Source: Pseudomonas sp. PDM04
Lineage (GTDB): Bacteria; Pseudomonadota; Gammaproteobacteria; Pseudomonadales; Pseudomonadaceae
DNA length: 64,000 nt
Direction of reading: 5' to 3'
Assembly: GCF_014851765.1 (NCBI RefSeq)
Contig: NZ_JACVAI010000007.1
Span: 356,862 to 420,861, forward strand
Made by a program: the position numbers and the translations under genes. This document shows, piece by piece, positions 27,130-35,662 of this stretch. The notes beneath the pieces were generated by a model. The model was not told the origin of the DNA, ran no database searches, and saw only the letters and a list, made by a program, of their open reading frames with translations. Every line of letters starts with the position of its first letter. Within the stretch, counting starts at the first letter, position 1.

Positions 27130-27182
27130 TCAATTTAAATCTACAATTATCAATAAGTTATGTGTTTTTTTGGGGCGATTGT

Positions 27183-27229
27183 TGCTGGGAGCACAGCACG
27201 TGTGCGGGGAGGGTGCTGCTGGAGCAGCA
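27183..27229. promoter_or_regulatory. Two activator sites TGCTG-N6-CAGCA upstream of the first TonB receptor
   Basis: Core copies at 27183-27198 (spacer ggagca) and 27214-27229 (spacer ctggag). The second is a perfect palindrome TGCTGCT-GG-AGCAGCA. Their centres are 31 bp apart, about three helical turns. The nearer copy lies about 63 bp and the farther about 93 bp upstream of the -24 element. They are the presumed binding sites of the sigma-54 activator at 29537-30628. Confidence 0.75.
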
Positions 27230-27258
27230 AGCAAAAAACGGCGACTTCACGCCATTGA

Positions 27259-27288
27259 CCATCGCGAGCAGGCTCGCTACTACAAGGG
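27259..27288. repeat. REP-like element
   Basis: The sequence contains atcgcgagcaggctcgct followed by a short tail ending tacaaggg. This matches the familiar Pseudomonas fluorescens-group REP core as I know it. It lies in the gap between the receptor regulatory sites and the exbD terminator. Confidence 0.6.
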
Positions 27289-27309
27289 CGAATCATCGGT
27301 CAGGATCCC

Positions 27310-27344
27310 AAAAAAAAGGGCCGTCTCTTTGCAGAAGACGGCCC
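27310..27344 (-). terminator. Intrinsic terminator of the tonB-exbB-exbD operon
   Basis: An inverted repeat (arms gggccgtct and agacggccc, 27318-27344) is followed on the minus strand by eight T (27310-27317). It lies 18 bp after the exbD stop. Textbook rho-independent terminator. Confidence 0.9.
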
Positions 27345-27361
27345 AAAAAACCACAGGAGCC

Positions 27362-27763
27362 TTATCGTGCGGTAATCACTGACAGCTTGGTGATGCCGGC
27401 GCGTTCGATCGATGCCATCGCTCGCGCCACTTCGCCATAGTTCACCCCGTCATCCGCCTGCAGTTGCACGCGCACGTCGGGGTCCTTGGCCTTGGCTGCC
27501 GTCAGGTTGAACTCCAGCAAGTCCGGCTGGATCTCGTCCTTGTTGATGAACAGCTTGCCGGCAGCATCGATGCTCACCACCAACGGGTCCTTTTGCTCGA
27601 CCGGCGCCACGGCTTCGGTCTTGGGCAGGTTGATCGGGATGGCGTTGGTCAGCAGAGGGGCGGTGACGATGAACACCACCAGCAGCACCAGCATCACGTC
27701 CACCAGCGGGGTCACGTTGATCTCGCTCAGCACCTCGTCGCTGTCTTGCGTGGAGAAGGCCAT
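27362..27763 (-). CDS. exbD: ExbD, TonB energy-transduction subunit
   Basis: 133 residues with one N-terminal membrane span (VTPLVDVMLVLLVVFIVTAP) carrying the conserved Asp in PLVDVMLVL that carries protons, and a periplasmic domain ending in VARAMASIERAGITKLSVIT. It works with ExbB and TonB to energise outer-membrane receptors. The gene starts 1 bp after the exbB stop (spacing of the two CDS), so the genes are translationally linked. Three Met and no Cys. Confidence 0.93.
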   Translation of the reverse strand: MAFSTQDSDEVLSEINVTPLVDVMLVLLVVFIVTAPLLTNAIPINLPKTEAVAPVEQKDPLVVSIDAAGKLFINKDEIQPDLLEFNLTAAKAKDPDVRVQLQADDGVNYGEVARAMASIERAGITKLSVITAR

Positions 27764-27764
27764 C

Positions 27765-28490
27765 TCAGGACGCCTCCTGCACTTTGTGCGCGGTGCCCGG
27801 GACCGCGACCTTGCGCGTGCCCGGGTTCACCAGCACACGGAATGCGCTCTTCTGTGCCAGGCTGTAGAAGTCATGGGCGAAGTCGTCGAGGTCGGCGGCG
27901 GTGAGTTTCAGGCGACGCAGGAAGTAGTTGTAGACCAGCACCGCCGGCACGGCGACGGCAATCCCCACGCCGGTCGCGACCAGCGCGGCACCGATGGGGC
28001 CGGCGACGGTTTCCAGGCTGGCGGAACCGGCCGCGCTGATGCCTTTCAGGGCCTCCATGATGCCCCACACGGTGCCGAACAAACCAATGAACGGCGAGGT
28101 GCTGCCAATACTGGCCACCACGGCCAGGCCGGTTTCCAGTGAGCGGCGTTCCCGGACGATCTGCTGGCGCAGGGCGCGCTCAAGGCGGTCCTGGTGATTG
28201 ATCGCCTGGCTCAGGTCGGCTGCAGGCGCTGTTTCACCGACCTGGATCGCGGCATAGCCGGCCTGTGCCACGCGAGCGGCGGCACCGGGTTGGGTGTCGG
28301 CCAATGCCGCGGCCGAATCCAGGCTCGGCGCGGCCCAGAACTGTTTGTGAAACCGGCGATCCTGGGCTTTCAGGCGGCCGAATTGCACGCCCTTGAGCAG
28401 GGCCAGGCCCCAGGTGGCGACGGAAAAAACCACCAGCAGCCAGATGACCGCGCTTTCGATGGATTCAAGTGGAGATGCCAGTAACGTCAT
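27765..28490 (-). CDS. exbB: ExbB, TonB energy-transduction channel subunit
   Basis: 241 residues with three membrane spans: an N-terminal span (SAVIWLLVVFSVATWGLALL), then two near the C-terminus (GLAVVASIGSTSPFIGLFGTVWGIME and the GPIGAALVATGVGIAVAVPAVLVYNYF segment, described by position about 140-215). The conserved Thr/Gly-rich core of MotA/TolQ/ExbB proteins is present. It sits 48 bp after tonB in the operon. Two Met and no Cys. Confidence 0.93.
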   Translation of the reverse strand: MTLLASPLESIESAVIWLLVVFSVATWGLALLKGVQFGRLKAQDRRFHKQFWAAPSLDSAAALADTQPGAAARVAQAGYAAIQVGETAPAADLSQAINHQDRLERALRQQIVRERRSLETGLAVVASIGSTSPFIGLFGTVWGIMEALKGISAAGSASLETVAGPIGAALVATGVGIAVAVPAVLVYNYFLRRLKLTAADLDDFAHDFYSLAQKSAFRVLVNPGTRKVAVPGTAHKVQEAS

Positions 28491-28538
28491 GATGTTTTCC
28501 CTCGGCGTGGGGCGCGATGTGTCCGCCCCCTTCAGTCA

Positions 28539-29348
28539 TTAATTGATTTTGAAATCGATGGGCACGCTGACCCAGCCGACCTGGGCGACATCGCCCTGTT
28601 TGGCCGGTACGAAACTCCAGCGTTTCACGGCGTTCAACGCCGCGTCGTCGAGCTGCTGGCGACCACTGCTTTTCTGGATCTGGATCTCACCCGGTTTGCC
28701 GCTTGGCAGGACCTGTACCCGCAACAGCACCGTGCCTTCCCAGCCGCGACGCTGGGCCAGTGACGGGTATTCCGGCGCGGGGTTCTTGAGGTACGCCGCA
28801 TTGGCCGAAGCCGGCGTCACCGGCGCGGGTGCCGGTGGGGCGGGCGGTGCGGCGACCGGCGCTGGCGGTTGCGGCGGCGCGGGCGGTTGCTCGACCGCTT
28901 TCGGCGCGGGCTTGGGCACCGGCTTGACCACGGGTTTGGGCTTGGGGATCGGCTTGGGCGCCGGTTTCGCGGCCAGTTCGTCAACCACGGGCGGCGGCGG
29001 TTCGACCACCGGTGGTGGAGGCGGCGGTGGCGGTGGCGGCGGGGGTTCGACAACGGGTGGCGCCGGTTGCGAAAACTCGATGGTCATCGGCGGAATTTGC
29101 GGCGGCACCACCGGCAATACCGTGGTCGGTTGCTGAATGATCCAGAAGATCACCGCGCCGTGTGCGAGCAACGCTAGCACACCGAGCAGGACGCCTTCGC
29201 GGCGGCTTAACACGCCTTTGGGCGCGCGCTGCAAGCGCAGCTGCGCCAACGGCACCCGAGGTGCCCGGCCGAGGTCGACCAACTCGCCGACCGGTGCCTG
29301 ACGCCATAGCGTCTCCGGCACAGCGGCAGTGGTTTGGACTTTGCCCAT
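28539..29348 (-). CDS. tonB: TonB protein
   Basis: 269 residues. A cytoplasmic N-terminus of about 50 residues, as is usual in Pseudomonas TonB, precedes the membrane anchor (EGVLLGVLALLAHGAVIFWI, about 51-70). A long Pro-rich periplasmic spacer follows, with a run of 12 Pro near residue 105 and several (P-x-P)(K-P) repeats. The C-terminal domain has NPAPEYPSLAQRRGWEGTVLL and the terminal beta-strand VPIDFKIN. It is transcribed from its own sigma-54 promoter, so this TonB-ExbBD set is likely dedicated to the two receptors of this region. Two Met and no Cys. Confidence 0.92.
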   Translation of the reverse strand: MGKVQTTAAVPETLWRQAPVGELVDLGRAPRVPLAQLRLQRAPKGVLSRREGVLLGVLALLAHGAVIFWIIQQPTTVLPVVPPQIPPMTIEFSQPAPPVVEPPPPPPPPPPPPVVEPPPPVVDELAAKPAPKPIPKPKPVVKPVPKPAPKAVEQPPAPPQPPAPVAAPPAPPAPAPVTPASANAAYLKNPAPEYPSLAQRRGWEGTVLLRVQVLPSGKPGEIQIQKSSGRQQLDDAALNAVKRWSFVPAKQGDVAQVGWVSVPIDFKIN

Positions 29349-29388
29349 TACTGACTCCAGTTATGAAAAAGGCTGTTGAGAGCAAAAG

Positions 29389-29404
29389 AGCAATTACTGT
29401 GCCC
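29389..29404 (-). promoter_or_regulatory. Sigma-54 (-24/-12) promoter of tonB-exbB-exbD
   Basis: Minus-strand reading GGGCACAGTAATTGCT keeps GG and GC at 10-nt spacing, with TTGCT matching the -12 consensus. Predicted start near 29378 gives a leader of about 30 nt to the tonB ATG at 29348. Confidence 0.8.
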
Positions 29405-29513
29405 AACCTTTCCAAACGGGGCCTGGTGGCTGTCGACGTTGGAGGAAGAGGCCTCGGTGGTGTTCATTACTCGAGGGGGGGCTGCCATTCACGCAGCAGC
29501 GTTGCTGTCCGAC

Positions 29514-29529
29514 TGCTGCTGTAGCAGCA
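29514..29529. promoter_or_regulatory. Activator site TGCTG-N6-CAGCA upstream of tonB
   Basis: Core TGCTGCTGTAGCAGCA, inside a perfect palindrome of 18 bp (29513-29530, CTGCTGCT-GT-AGCAGCAG). Its centre is about 118 bp upstream of the -24 element. It abuts the 3' end of the activator gene. Confidence 0.78.
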
Positions 29530-29536
29530 GGCGTGT

Positions 29537-30628
<1,092 letters not shown>

Positions 30629-30853
30629 GGTGCTATTCCTGTAGCTAAGACCGCCAAAACATCATGCACGATATTCATATAGATAAAAAAATTCTTAATT
30701 AGCATTTAGTTATGCGTAACAGGAATATATGTTTCATCGGTTGAAGAGGGTGTGAAACGCCAGGATGCAGGGGGCCGTAACGGCTCTGGCCCGCTCTCGA
30801 AACCCCCGCCAGCACGTACCGTCGGAGGGCTGAAATCGCGTGGAAATGAACAC
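30629..30853 (-). promoter_or_regulatory. Upstream region of the activator gene
   Basis: 225 bp between the ATPase stop and the activator start. Positions 30660-30735 are strikingly AT-rich for this genome and must hold a sigma-70 type promoter. No UAS core or -24/-12 element is visible, so the activator is not obviously autoregulated. By analogy with sfnR, CysB control is possible, but no CysB site can be defined by eye. Confidence 0.45.
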
Positions 30854-31672
30854 CTACACAGGCGCAACCTCGACGTGATCACTGCCGACCAGTTCCGTCA
30901 GCAACTCGTCCTTGAGCTTCTGCAAGCGCGGTGAATGGCGCTCGCGAGGGTGGGGCAGATCGACGTGGATTTCGTGCTTGATGCGCCCCGGACGCGCGTC
31001 CATGACGATCACCCGATCGCCCAGGTACAACGCTTCCTCGACATCGTGGGTGACCATGATCATGGTGCTGCGTTGCTGCACCCACAGGCGTTGCAGTTCG
31101 CGTTGCAGGTGGACGCGGGTCAGCGCGTCGAGGGCGCCAAACGGTTCGTCGAGCAGGAGGATTTTCGGTTGGTTGATCAGCGCGCGGGCAATCGCTGCGC
31201 GCTGTGCCATGCCACCGGACAACTGATGCGGATAGGCGTGTTCAAACCCTTGCAAGTTGACCAGTTGAATGTGTTCCGCCACCAGGCGCGCTTTTGCCTT
31301 TTTCGTCAGGGGGTGGTTTTTCAGCGCCAGCGCGATGTTTTGCTCGACGGTTTTCCACGGGAACAGGCGGTGGTCCTGGAACACGATGCCGCGCTCCAGG
31401 CTGGTGGAGTCGATCCGTTCGCCGTCCAGCAGGATGTCGCCGCTGTACTCGGCTTCAAGGCCGACGATCAGGCGCAGCAGGGAAGATTTCCCGCAGCCGC
31501 TGGCACCGACGATGCTGACGAATTCGCCGGGCTTGACCGACAGGTTGATGTCCTGCAAGACCGTCAACGGCTTGCCTTCGATGGCGTACTGTTTACCCAG
31601 GCCGCGTATGTCCAGGGAACCGGGCGAGTGTGTGGTCTGATCCAGCCAGAGTTGCTTGAGTGATGCGTTCAT
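30854..31672 (-). CDS. ABC importer ATPase, SsuB/TauB-type
   Basis: 272 residues from MNASLKQLWLDQTTHSPG at 31672; an in-frame open stretch upstream of it is only the shadow of the permease genes. Walker A GASGCGKSSLL, Q-loop VFQDHRLFPWKTVEQNI, signature LSGGMAQRAAIARAL, Walker B ILLLDEPFGALD and VTHDVEEALYLGDRV are the SsuB/TauB forms. It energises an aliphatic sulfonate-type importer with the two permeases upstream. It is the last gene of the DszB-like operon. Confidence 0.9.
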   Translation of the reverse strand: MNASLKQLWLDQTTHSPGSLDIRGLGKQYAIEGKPLTVLQDINLSVKPGEFVSIVGASGCGKSSLLRLIVGLEAEYSGDILLDGERIDSTSLERGIVFQDHRLFPWKTVEQNIALALKNHPLTKKAKARLVAEHIQLVNLQGFEHAYPHQLSGGMAQRAAIARALINQPKILLLDEPFGALDALTRVHLQRELQRLWVQQRSTMIMVTHDVEEALYLGDRVIVMDARPGRIKHEIHVDLPHPRERHSPRLQKLKDELLTELVGSDHVEVAPV

Positions 31673-31686
31673 GATTGATCCAGCCT

Positions 31687-32457
31687 TCAACGAGTGTCGC
31701 GCCAGCGCAGCAGGTGCTGGCTCAGGCGCGAGAACAATTGGTTCATGGCGTAGCCGAGCAGGCCGATGCAGAGCACGCCGATGACCACGACTTCCATGCG
31801 TGAGCCAGCCTCGGCATTCATCATCAGGTTGCCCAGACCCGCGCCCGTCGATAGAAACAGCTCGACACCGACGGAGCTCACCCAGGCGAATGCCAGGGCA
31901 TGCAGCACGCCGTTGGCGATGGAGGGCAGGGCGCTCGGCAGCAGCACTTGGGTCAGTTGCTGGAGTGGGCCTAATTCGAACACCCGGCCGACTTCGCGGT
32001 AGCGCGGCTCGATGTGACTGAAGCCCTCGAAGGTGTTGAGCGTCATCGGGTAGAACGCGGCGAGGCTGACGATCAGTATCTTTGCCCCCTCGCCACTGCC
32101 GAACCACAGGGCGATCAACGGGATCAGCCCCAGGATCGGCACCTGGCGCATGATGTGGTAAAGCGGGCCGATGACCCGCTCGACGACGGTCGAAAGCGCC
32201 ATGGCTGCGCCGACGCCTATGCCCAGCGTGACCCCCAGCAGCAAGCCGATGCAGGTGCGTTGCAGGCTGGCCAGGGTGCTGATCAGCAAGGCGCCGCTGT
32301 CGATCAATTCCACCAGGCCCTGGCCGATCACTTCGAGGGGGACGAAGGCATAGGCCTGGGCGGCACCCTGGCGCGAGGCGATTTCCCACAGACCGATCAG
32401 CAGCATCGGCAGCAAAAGGCCACGACCACGACGCAGCACGCGAACCAATGAATTCAT
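31687..32457 (-). CDS. ABC importer permease, SsuC/TauC-type (first)
   Basis: 256 residues, about six membrane spans, with the binding-protein-dependent transport loop (about 160-195, HIEPRYREVGRVFELGPLQQL then VLLPSALPSI). It overlaps no other gene and is 14 bp before the ATPase. Two different permeases next to one ATPase imply a heterodimeric channel. Confidence 0.88.
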   Translation of the reverse strand: MNSLVRVLRRGRGLLLPMLLIGLWEIASRQGAAQAYAFVPLEVIGQGLVELIDSGALLISTLASLQRTCIGLLLGVTLGIGVGAAMALSTVVERVIGPLYHIMRQVPILGLIPLIALWFGSGEGAKILIVSLAAFYPMTLNTFEGFSHIEPRYREVGRVFELGPLQQLTQVLLPSALPSIANGVLHALAFAWVSSVGVELFLSTGAGLGNLMMNAEAGSRMEVVVIGVLCIGLLGYAMNQLFSRLSQHLLRWRDTR

Positions 32458-32466
32458 GGGATTCTC

Positions 32467-33267
32467 CTAACGGGTTTTCCAGCGGAACAGGCGTTTTTCG
32501 AGAAGGCGAAAGCCGTAATCGAGGACGAAGCCGATCAGTCCGATGACCACCACGCCGACCATTACGATGTCGATGCGCATCATCTGCCGCGCCATCTCGA
32601 TCATCTGCCCCAGGCCGCTGTCGGCCGCCAGCAGCTCGGCGGCGACCAGGACCATCCAGGCCCGACTCAGGCCGATGCGCAGGCCGGTGAGAATCGGCGG
32701 TGCGGCGGCAGGGAAGGCGATGTCGGCAATCAGATGGCGCAGCGGCAGGCGGTAAATTCGCCCGACCTCGAAGTAGTTGCGCGGGATCGCCTTGATCCCC
32801 TCGCTGGCAGCCAGCGCGACCGGGAAGAACACGGCTTTGGTGACGATCAGGATCTTGAATGTCTCTTCCACGCCGAACGCCAGGATGAACATCGGTATCA
32901 AGGCAATGGAGGGGATCTGCCGCAGGGTGTGGAACAGCGGAGAGCAATACACTTCGACTGTTTTCGACAGGGCCAGGACGATACCGAACAGCAACCCGGC
33001 GCTGGCGCCGAAGGCGAAACCCAGGCCCAGGCGACTCAGGCTGAAGCGGATGTGCTCCAGCAGTTCGCCGCTGTGCAGCAAGTCCTTGAAGGTGTCCCAG
33101 ACCACCGCCGGTGGCACCAGCAACTGCTCGGAATAGCGACCGGATTGCGCCACCAGCGTCCAGGCCAGCAGCACCAGCAACGGTGACACAAACCCGCTGA
33201 GCCGGCTGAAGCGCAGCCGCCGAATAAACAGCCGTGGCTGGGCTGTCGCACTGATCAGGCTGTTCAT
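32467..33267 (-). CDS. ABC importer permease, SsuC/TauC-type (second)
   Basis: 266 residues with six membrane spans; EAA-type loop IPRNYFEVGRIYRLPLRHLI followed by AFPAAAPPILTGLRIG. Its ATG overlaps the stop codon of the upstream DszB-like gene by one base, so translation is coupled. It is 9 bp upstream of the other permease gene. Confidence 0.88.
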   Translation of the reverse strand: MNSLISATAQPRLFIRRLRFSRLSGFVSPLLVLLAWTLVAQSGRYSEQLLVPPAVVWDTFKDLLHSGELLEHIRFSLSRLGLGFAFGASAGLLFGIVLALSKTVEVYCSPLFHTLRQIPSIALIPMFILAFGVEETFKILIVTKAVFFPVALAASEGIKAIPRNYFEVGRIYRLPLRHLIADIAFPAAAPPILTGLRIGLSRAWMVLVAAELLAADSGLGQMIEMARQMMRIDIVMVGVVVIGLIGFVLDYGFRLLEKRLFRWKTR

Positions 33268-34313
33268 CAGATGGCCAGCCTGGTTTTGTCCAGCACCGAC
33301 TCCAACGGCCGGGAATCAACCCAGTCACGCACATTGAAGGCGTGGTCGATGAAGTGATGCCGATGAAGGAAATGGGTCAGGTCCTGCAGGGCCAGCAGGG
33401 ACCGTTCCTCGAGGCGGGTGACCAACCGCCGGTGTGCGTCTTCGCCATAGGCTGCGGCGACGAAATATTCGCTGGTGTTGAGTTCGCGGGCGAGGAAGCG
33501 GCGGGTTTCGTCGGCATGGCTCCAGGCCCACTGTTCGGCCCGCAACACGGTTTCGACGATCAGTGCCGCGGCATCGAAATGCTCGTCGAGCATGTGTTGG
33601 TCCACCGTCAGGGTTCGCGGGGTGCCGATGTTGCTGCGAATCATCGGGTCCGGGTGCGAGCCGGTATCGATCACCACATGCAGCCCGAACTCCTCGGCCA
33701 GTTGCACGCCATGAGCGCCCTTGGCGAAGACCGCGTCGATGTCGCCACGCAACAGGCCGATCAGCTCGTTGTTGCGCCGTCGATTCTTCAGGGTTATTTG
33801 CGCGCCGAACACATGCTGGATCGGTTCGTCGCTGTGGGTGCCGCCGTAGGGGTAATCCACCAGTTCGACGTCGGCGATCCCCAGTCCTTCGAGTTGCAGG
33901 GCGTTTTCCAGGGCGCGCAACGCCTGGGCGCGACCGAAGTCGATCTGTACGTTGGCCCATTTGGGAATGCCAAAGCGCCGGTTGCGCAGGTCGCGGGTGG
34001 TTTTGATCCCGCTTTCCGGGGTGGTCAGGATCAACTGGACTTCGTCGCTCCAGGACAGGCCCAGCACACGGGTGTTCTTGCCGCTGGCCTTGGCCCAGAT
34101 CGCCGGGGTGTTGCCGCCGTGGCGGACCGAGTTGTCCAGGTGGTGGTCGAAATGCGCCTCGCGCACTTCCCGGTCGGAAGATTCGCGCAAGCCTTGAATG
34201 TTCGTGCCGTAAGGGCGGAAAGCTTCGGCCAGGCGGCCGGATTCGACCGCGATGCCCAGCCCGGTGGGAACCGGGCTATGGGTGTACCAGAGTGTATCGA
34301 GAGGTTTTGTCAT
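33267..34313 (-). CDS. DszB-like protein with Ser at the nucleophile position
   Basis: 348 residues, NMT1/SsuA-like fold as in the DszB desulfinase family. It has no signal peptide (MTKPLDTLWYTHSPVP), so it is cytoplasmic and is not the importer's binding protein. The DszB active-site region is kept (AHFDHHLDNSVRHGGNTPAIW, His54 and Arg64), but the Cys of the C-P-V-P motif is Ser13. It is co-transcribed with its paralogue at 34390-35445. A non-catalytic partner of that protein, or a different chemistry, are both possible. Three Met and no Cys. Confidence 0.7.
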   Translation of the reverse strand: MTKPLDTLWYTHSPVPTGLGIAVESGRLAEAFRPYGTNIQGLRESSDREVREAHFDHHLDNSVRHGGNTPAIWAKASGKNTRVLGLSWSDEVQLILTTPESGIKTTRDLRNRRFGIPKWANVQIDFGRAQALRALENALQLEGLGIADVELVDYPYGGTHSDEPIQHVFGAQITLKNRRRNNELIGLLRGDIDAVFAKGAHGVQLAEEFGLHVVIDTGSHPDPMIRSNIGTPRTLTVDQHMLDEHFDAAALIVETVLRAEQWAWSHADETRRFLARELNTSEYFVAAAYGEDAHRRLVTRLEERSLLALQDLTHFLHRHHFIDHAFNVRDWVDSRPLESVLDKTRLAI

Positions 34314-34389
34314 GCAGGCAATCCAGACAAGTCATGGCACTGAAAATCGAAACGGGCAGGGGCTGTAGCCGGCTGCCCGAGGCAACGTG

Positions 34390-35445
34390 TCAACCGGTAC
34401 GGGTGGCCACCAGACTGCGCAGGGTTTCCTGAGGGCGAGGGTCGATCCAGTCGGCAACGGAGAAAGTCGCCGGGATGAAGTTCCAGCGGTGCAGGAAATC
34501 GGTGAAGTCCTGCACGCCATTGATCGAGCGCTCATCGAGGTTGGTGCGCAGGCGCTGGTGCGCATCCGTGCCGTAGGCCGCGGTGACCCAGTACTCGCTG
34601 CTGTTGGTTTCGTGGGCCAGGAAGCGCCGGGTGTCCTGCGGGTGAGTCCAGGCCCATTCTTCGGCGCGTACCACCGAGGACAGGATCGCCACCGCCGTGT
34701 CGTAGTGCTGATCCAGCAAATGGCTGTCGACGCTGAGGGTGCGCGGGGTGCCGTTGTTCGAGCGGATCAGCGGTTCCGGATGCGAGCCGGTGTCGATCAC
34801 GGTGTGCAGGCCAAACTGGTGGGCCAGTTGGGCGGCGTGTGCGCCCTTGAGGAAGATCGCATCGACTTCGCCGCGCAGCAGGCCCACCAGCTCGGCGTTC
34901 TGGCCCCCGTTGCGGCGGCCGCCGAAGTTGGCCACGCCGTTGACCACCTGTGTGGCCTCGTCGCTGAACGTGCCGCCGTGGACGTAATCCACCAGCTCGA
35001 CATCCTTGACTTCAAGGCCTTCGAGTTTGAGGGCGTTCTCCAGGCCGCGCAGGGCCTGTGCGCGGGTGAAGTCGATTTGCGCATTGACCCAGTGCGGCAG
35101 GCCGAACCTGCGGCCCTTGAGGTCCTTGACGGTTTTGATGTCGCTGCCGGGCAGGGTCAGGATCAGCTGGATTTCATCGGCCCAGGACAAGCCGATTACC
35201 CGCGTGTCGCGGCCGCTGGATTTAGCCCAGATGGCCGGGATGTTGCCGCCGTGGCGAACCGAGTTCTGCAGGGTGTGATCAAAGTGCGATTCGCGCACGG
35301 CCTGCTCGCTGGACTCACGCAACGACTGGATGCGCGTGCCTTGCTGTTCAAGGGCTTCTTCCAGCCAACCCTTTTGAACGGCGATGCCGAGGCCGGTTGG
35401 TACCGGGCAGCGGGTGTACCAGAGTGTTTCGAGGGGGTGGGACAT
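34390..35445 (-). CDS. DszB-like (sulfinate desulfinase family) protein
   Basis: 351 residues, cytoplasmic by absence of a signal peptide. In Rhodococcus DszB the catalytic residues are Cys27, His60 and Arg70. Here the matching positions are Cys13 (RCPVP), His54 (SHFDHTLQ) and Arg64 (VRHGGNIP); the His-Arg spacing of 10 is identical. Cys13 is the only Cys in the whole protein and the initiator is its only Met. DszB hydrolyses an aryl sulfinate to sulfite. First gene of the five-gene operon ending with the ATPase at 30854. A ggag ribosome-binding site lies 8 nt before the ATG. Many database entries would call such proteins ABC binding proteins. Confidence 0.75.
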   Translation of the reverse strand: MSHPLETLWYTRCPVPTGLGIAVQKGWLEEALEQQGTRIQSLRESSEQAVRESHFDHTLQNSVRHGGNIPAIWAKSSGRDTRVIGLSWADEIQLILTLPGSDIKTVKDLKGRRFGLPHWVNAQIDFTRAQALRGLENALKLEGLEVKDVELVDYVHGGTFSDEATQVVNGVANFGGRRNGGQNAELVGLLRGEVDAIFLKGAHAAQLAHQFGLHTVIDTGSHPEPLIRSNNGTPRTLSVDSHLLDQHYDTAVAILSSVVRAEEWAWTHPQDTRRFLAHETNSSEYWVTAAYGTDAHQRLRTNLDERSINGVQDFTDFLHRWNFIPATFSVADWIDPRPQETLRSLVATRTG

Positions 35446-35512
35446 TGTGCTTACTCCATAGGTTACGGCAGGTCTTCACAGAGGCGGTTGATCACCGATT
35501 GCATAGGGCATT

Positions 35513-35528
35513 TGCAACGGGCATGCCA
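35513..35528 (-). promoter_or_regulatory. Sigma-54 (-24/-12) promoter of the DszB-like operon
   Basis: Minus-strand TGGCATGCCCGTTGCA: GG and GC separated by 10 nt, TTGCA perfect. Predicted start near 35502, leader of about 57 nt. Confidence 0.85.
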
Positions 35529-35548
35529 CGCGGCGAATCATCGGCAAA

Positions 35549-35565
35549 GCCCCGTGTTTACGGGG
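35549..35565 (-). terminator. Terminator of the ABC exporter operon, nested in the sigma-54 promoter region
   Basis: gccccgt-gtt-tacggggc forms a 6-7 bp GC-rich stem followed on the minus strand by TTTG. It lies between the activator site (35603-35618) and the -24 element (35527), so read-through from the exporter genes would stop before the DszB-like promoter. Confidence 0.65.
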
Positions 35566-35602
35566 CCCTGCCGCAGTGATTTCAGGGGCTACGGGGGTCT
35601 AT

Positions 35603-35618
35603 TGCTGCTGGAGCAGCA
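35603..35618. promoter_or_regulatory. Activator site TGCTG-N6-CAGCA upstream of the DszB-like operon
   Basis: TGCTGCTGGAGCAGCA within a perfect 20-bp palindrome (35601-35620, arms ATTGCTGCT and AGCAGCAAT around GG). Centre about 83 bp upstream of the -24 element. Confidence 0.82.
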
Positions 35619-35662
35619 ATCGATCAGCAAGGTCGGTGGGTGACCAGCAGCACGGCGCGTCA

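Noticed and set aside
28981..29053. Simple repeat in the proline-codon stretch of tonB
   Set aside because: It codes for the expected periplasmic Pro-rich spacer of TonB; no need for a separate repeat or phase-variation claim, as the units are codons without a homopolymer.
29490..29508. A second activator site beside 29514 (cagcagcgttgctg)
   Set aside because: The halves are in the opposite order (CAGCA then TGCTG) and do not fit TGCTG-N6-CAGCA.
30854..33334. An 826-codon open frame that could look like a fusion protein ending in an ABC ATPase
   Set aside because: Its first two thirds is the out-of-frame shadow of the permease genes; the ATPase has its own ATG at 31672 and normal family length.
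33267..35445. Annotation of both proteins as periplasmic ABC binding proteins
   Set aside because: Neither has a signal peptide, and the DszB His/Arg pair is conserved, which fits a cytoplasmic desulfinase-like role better.
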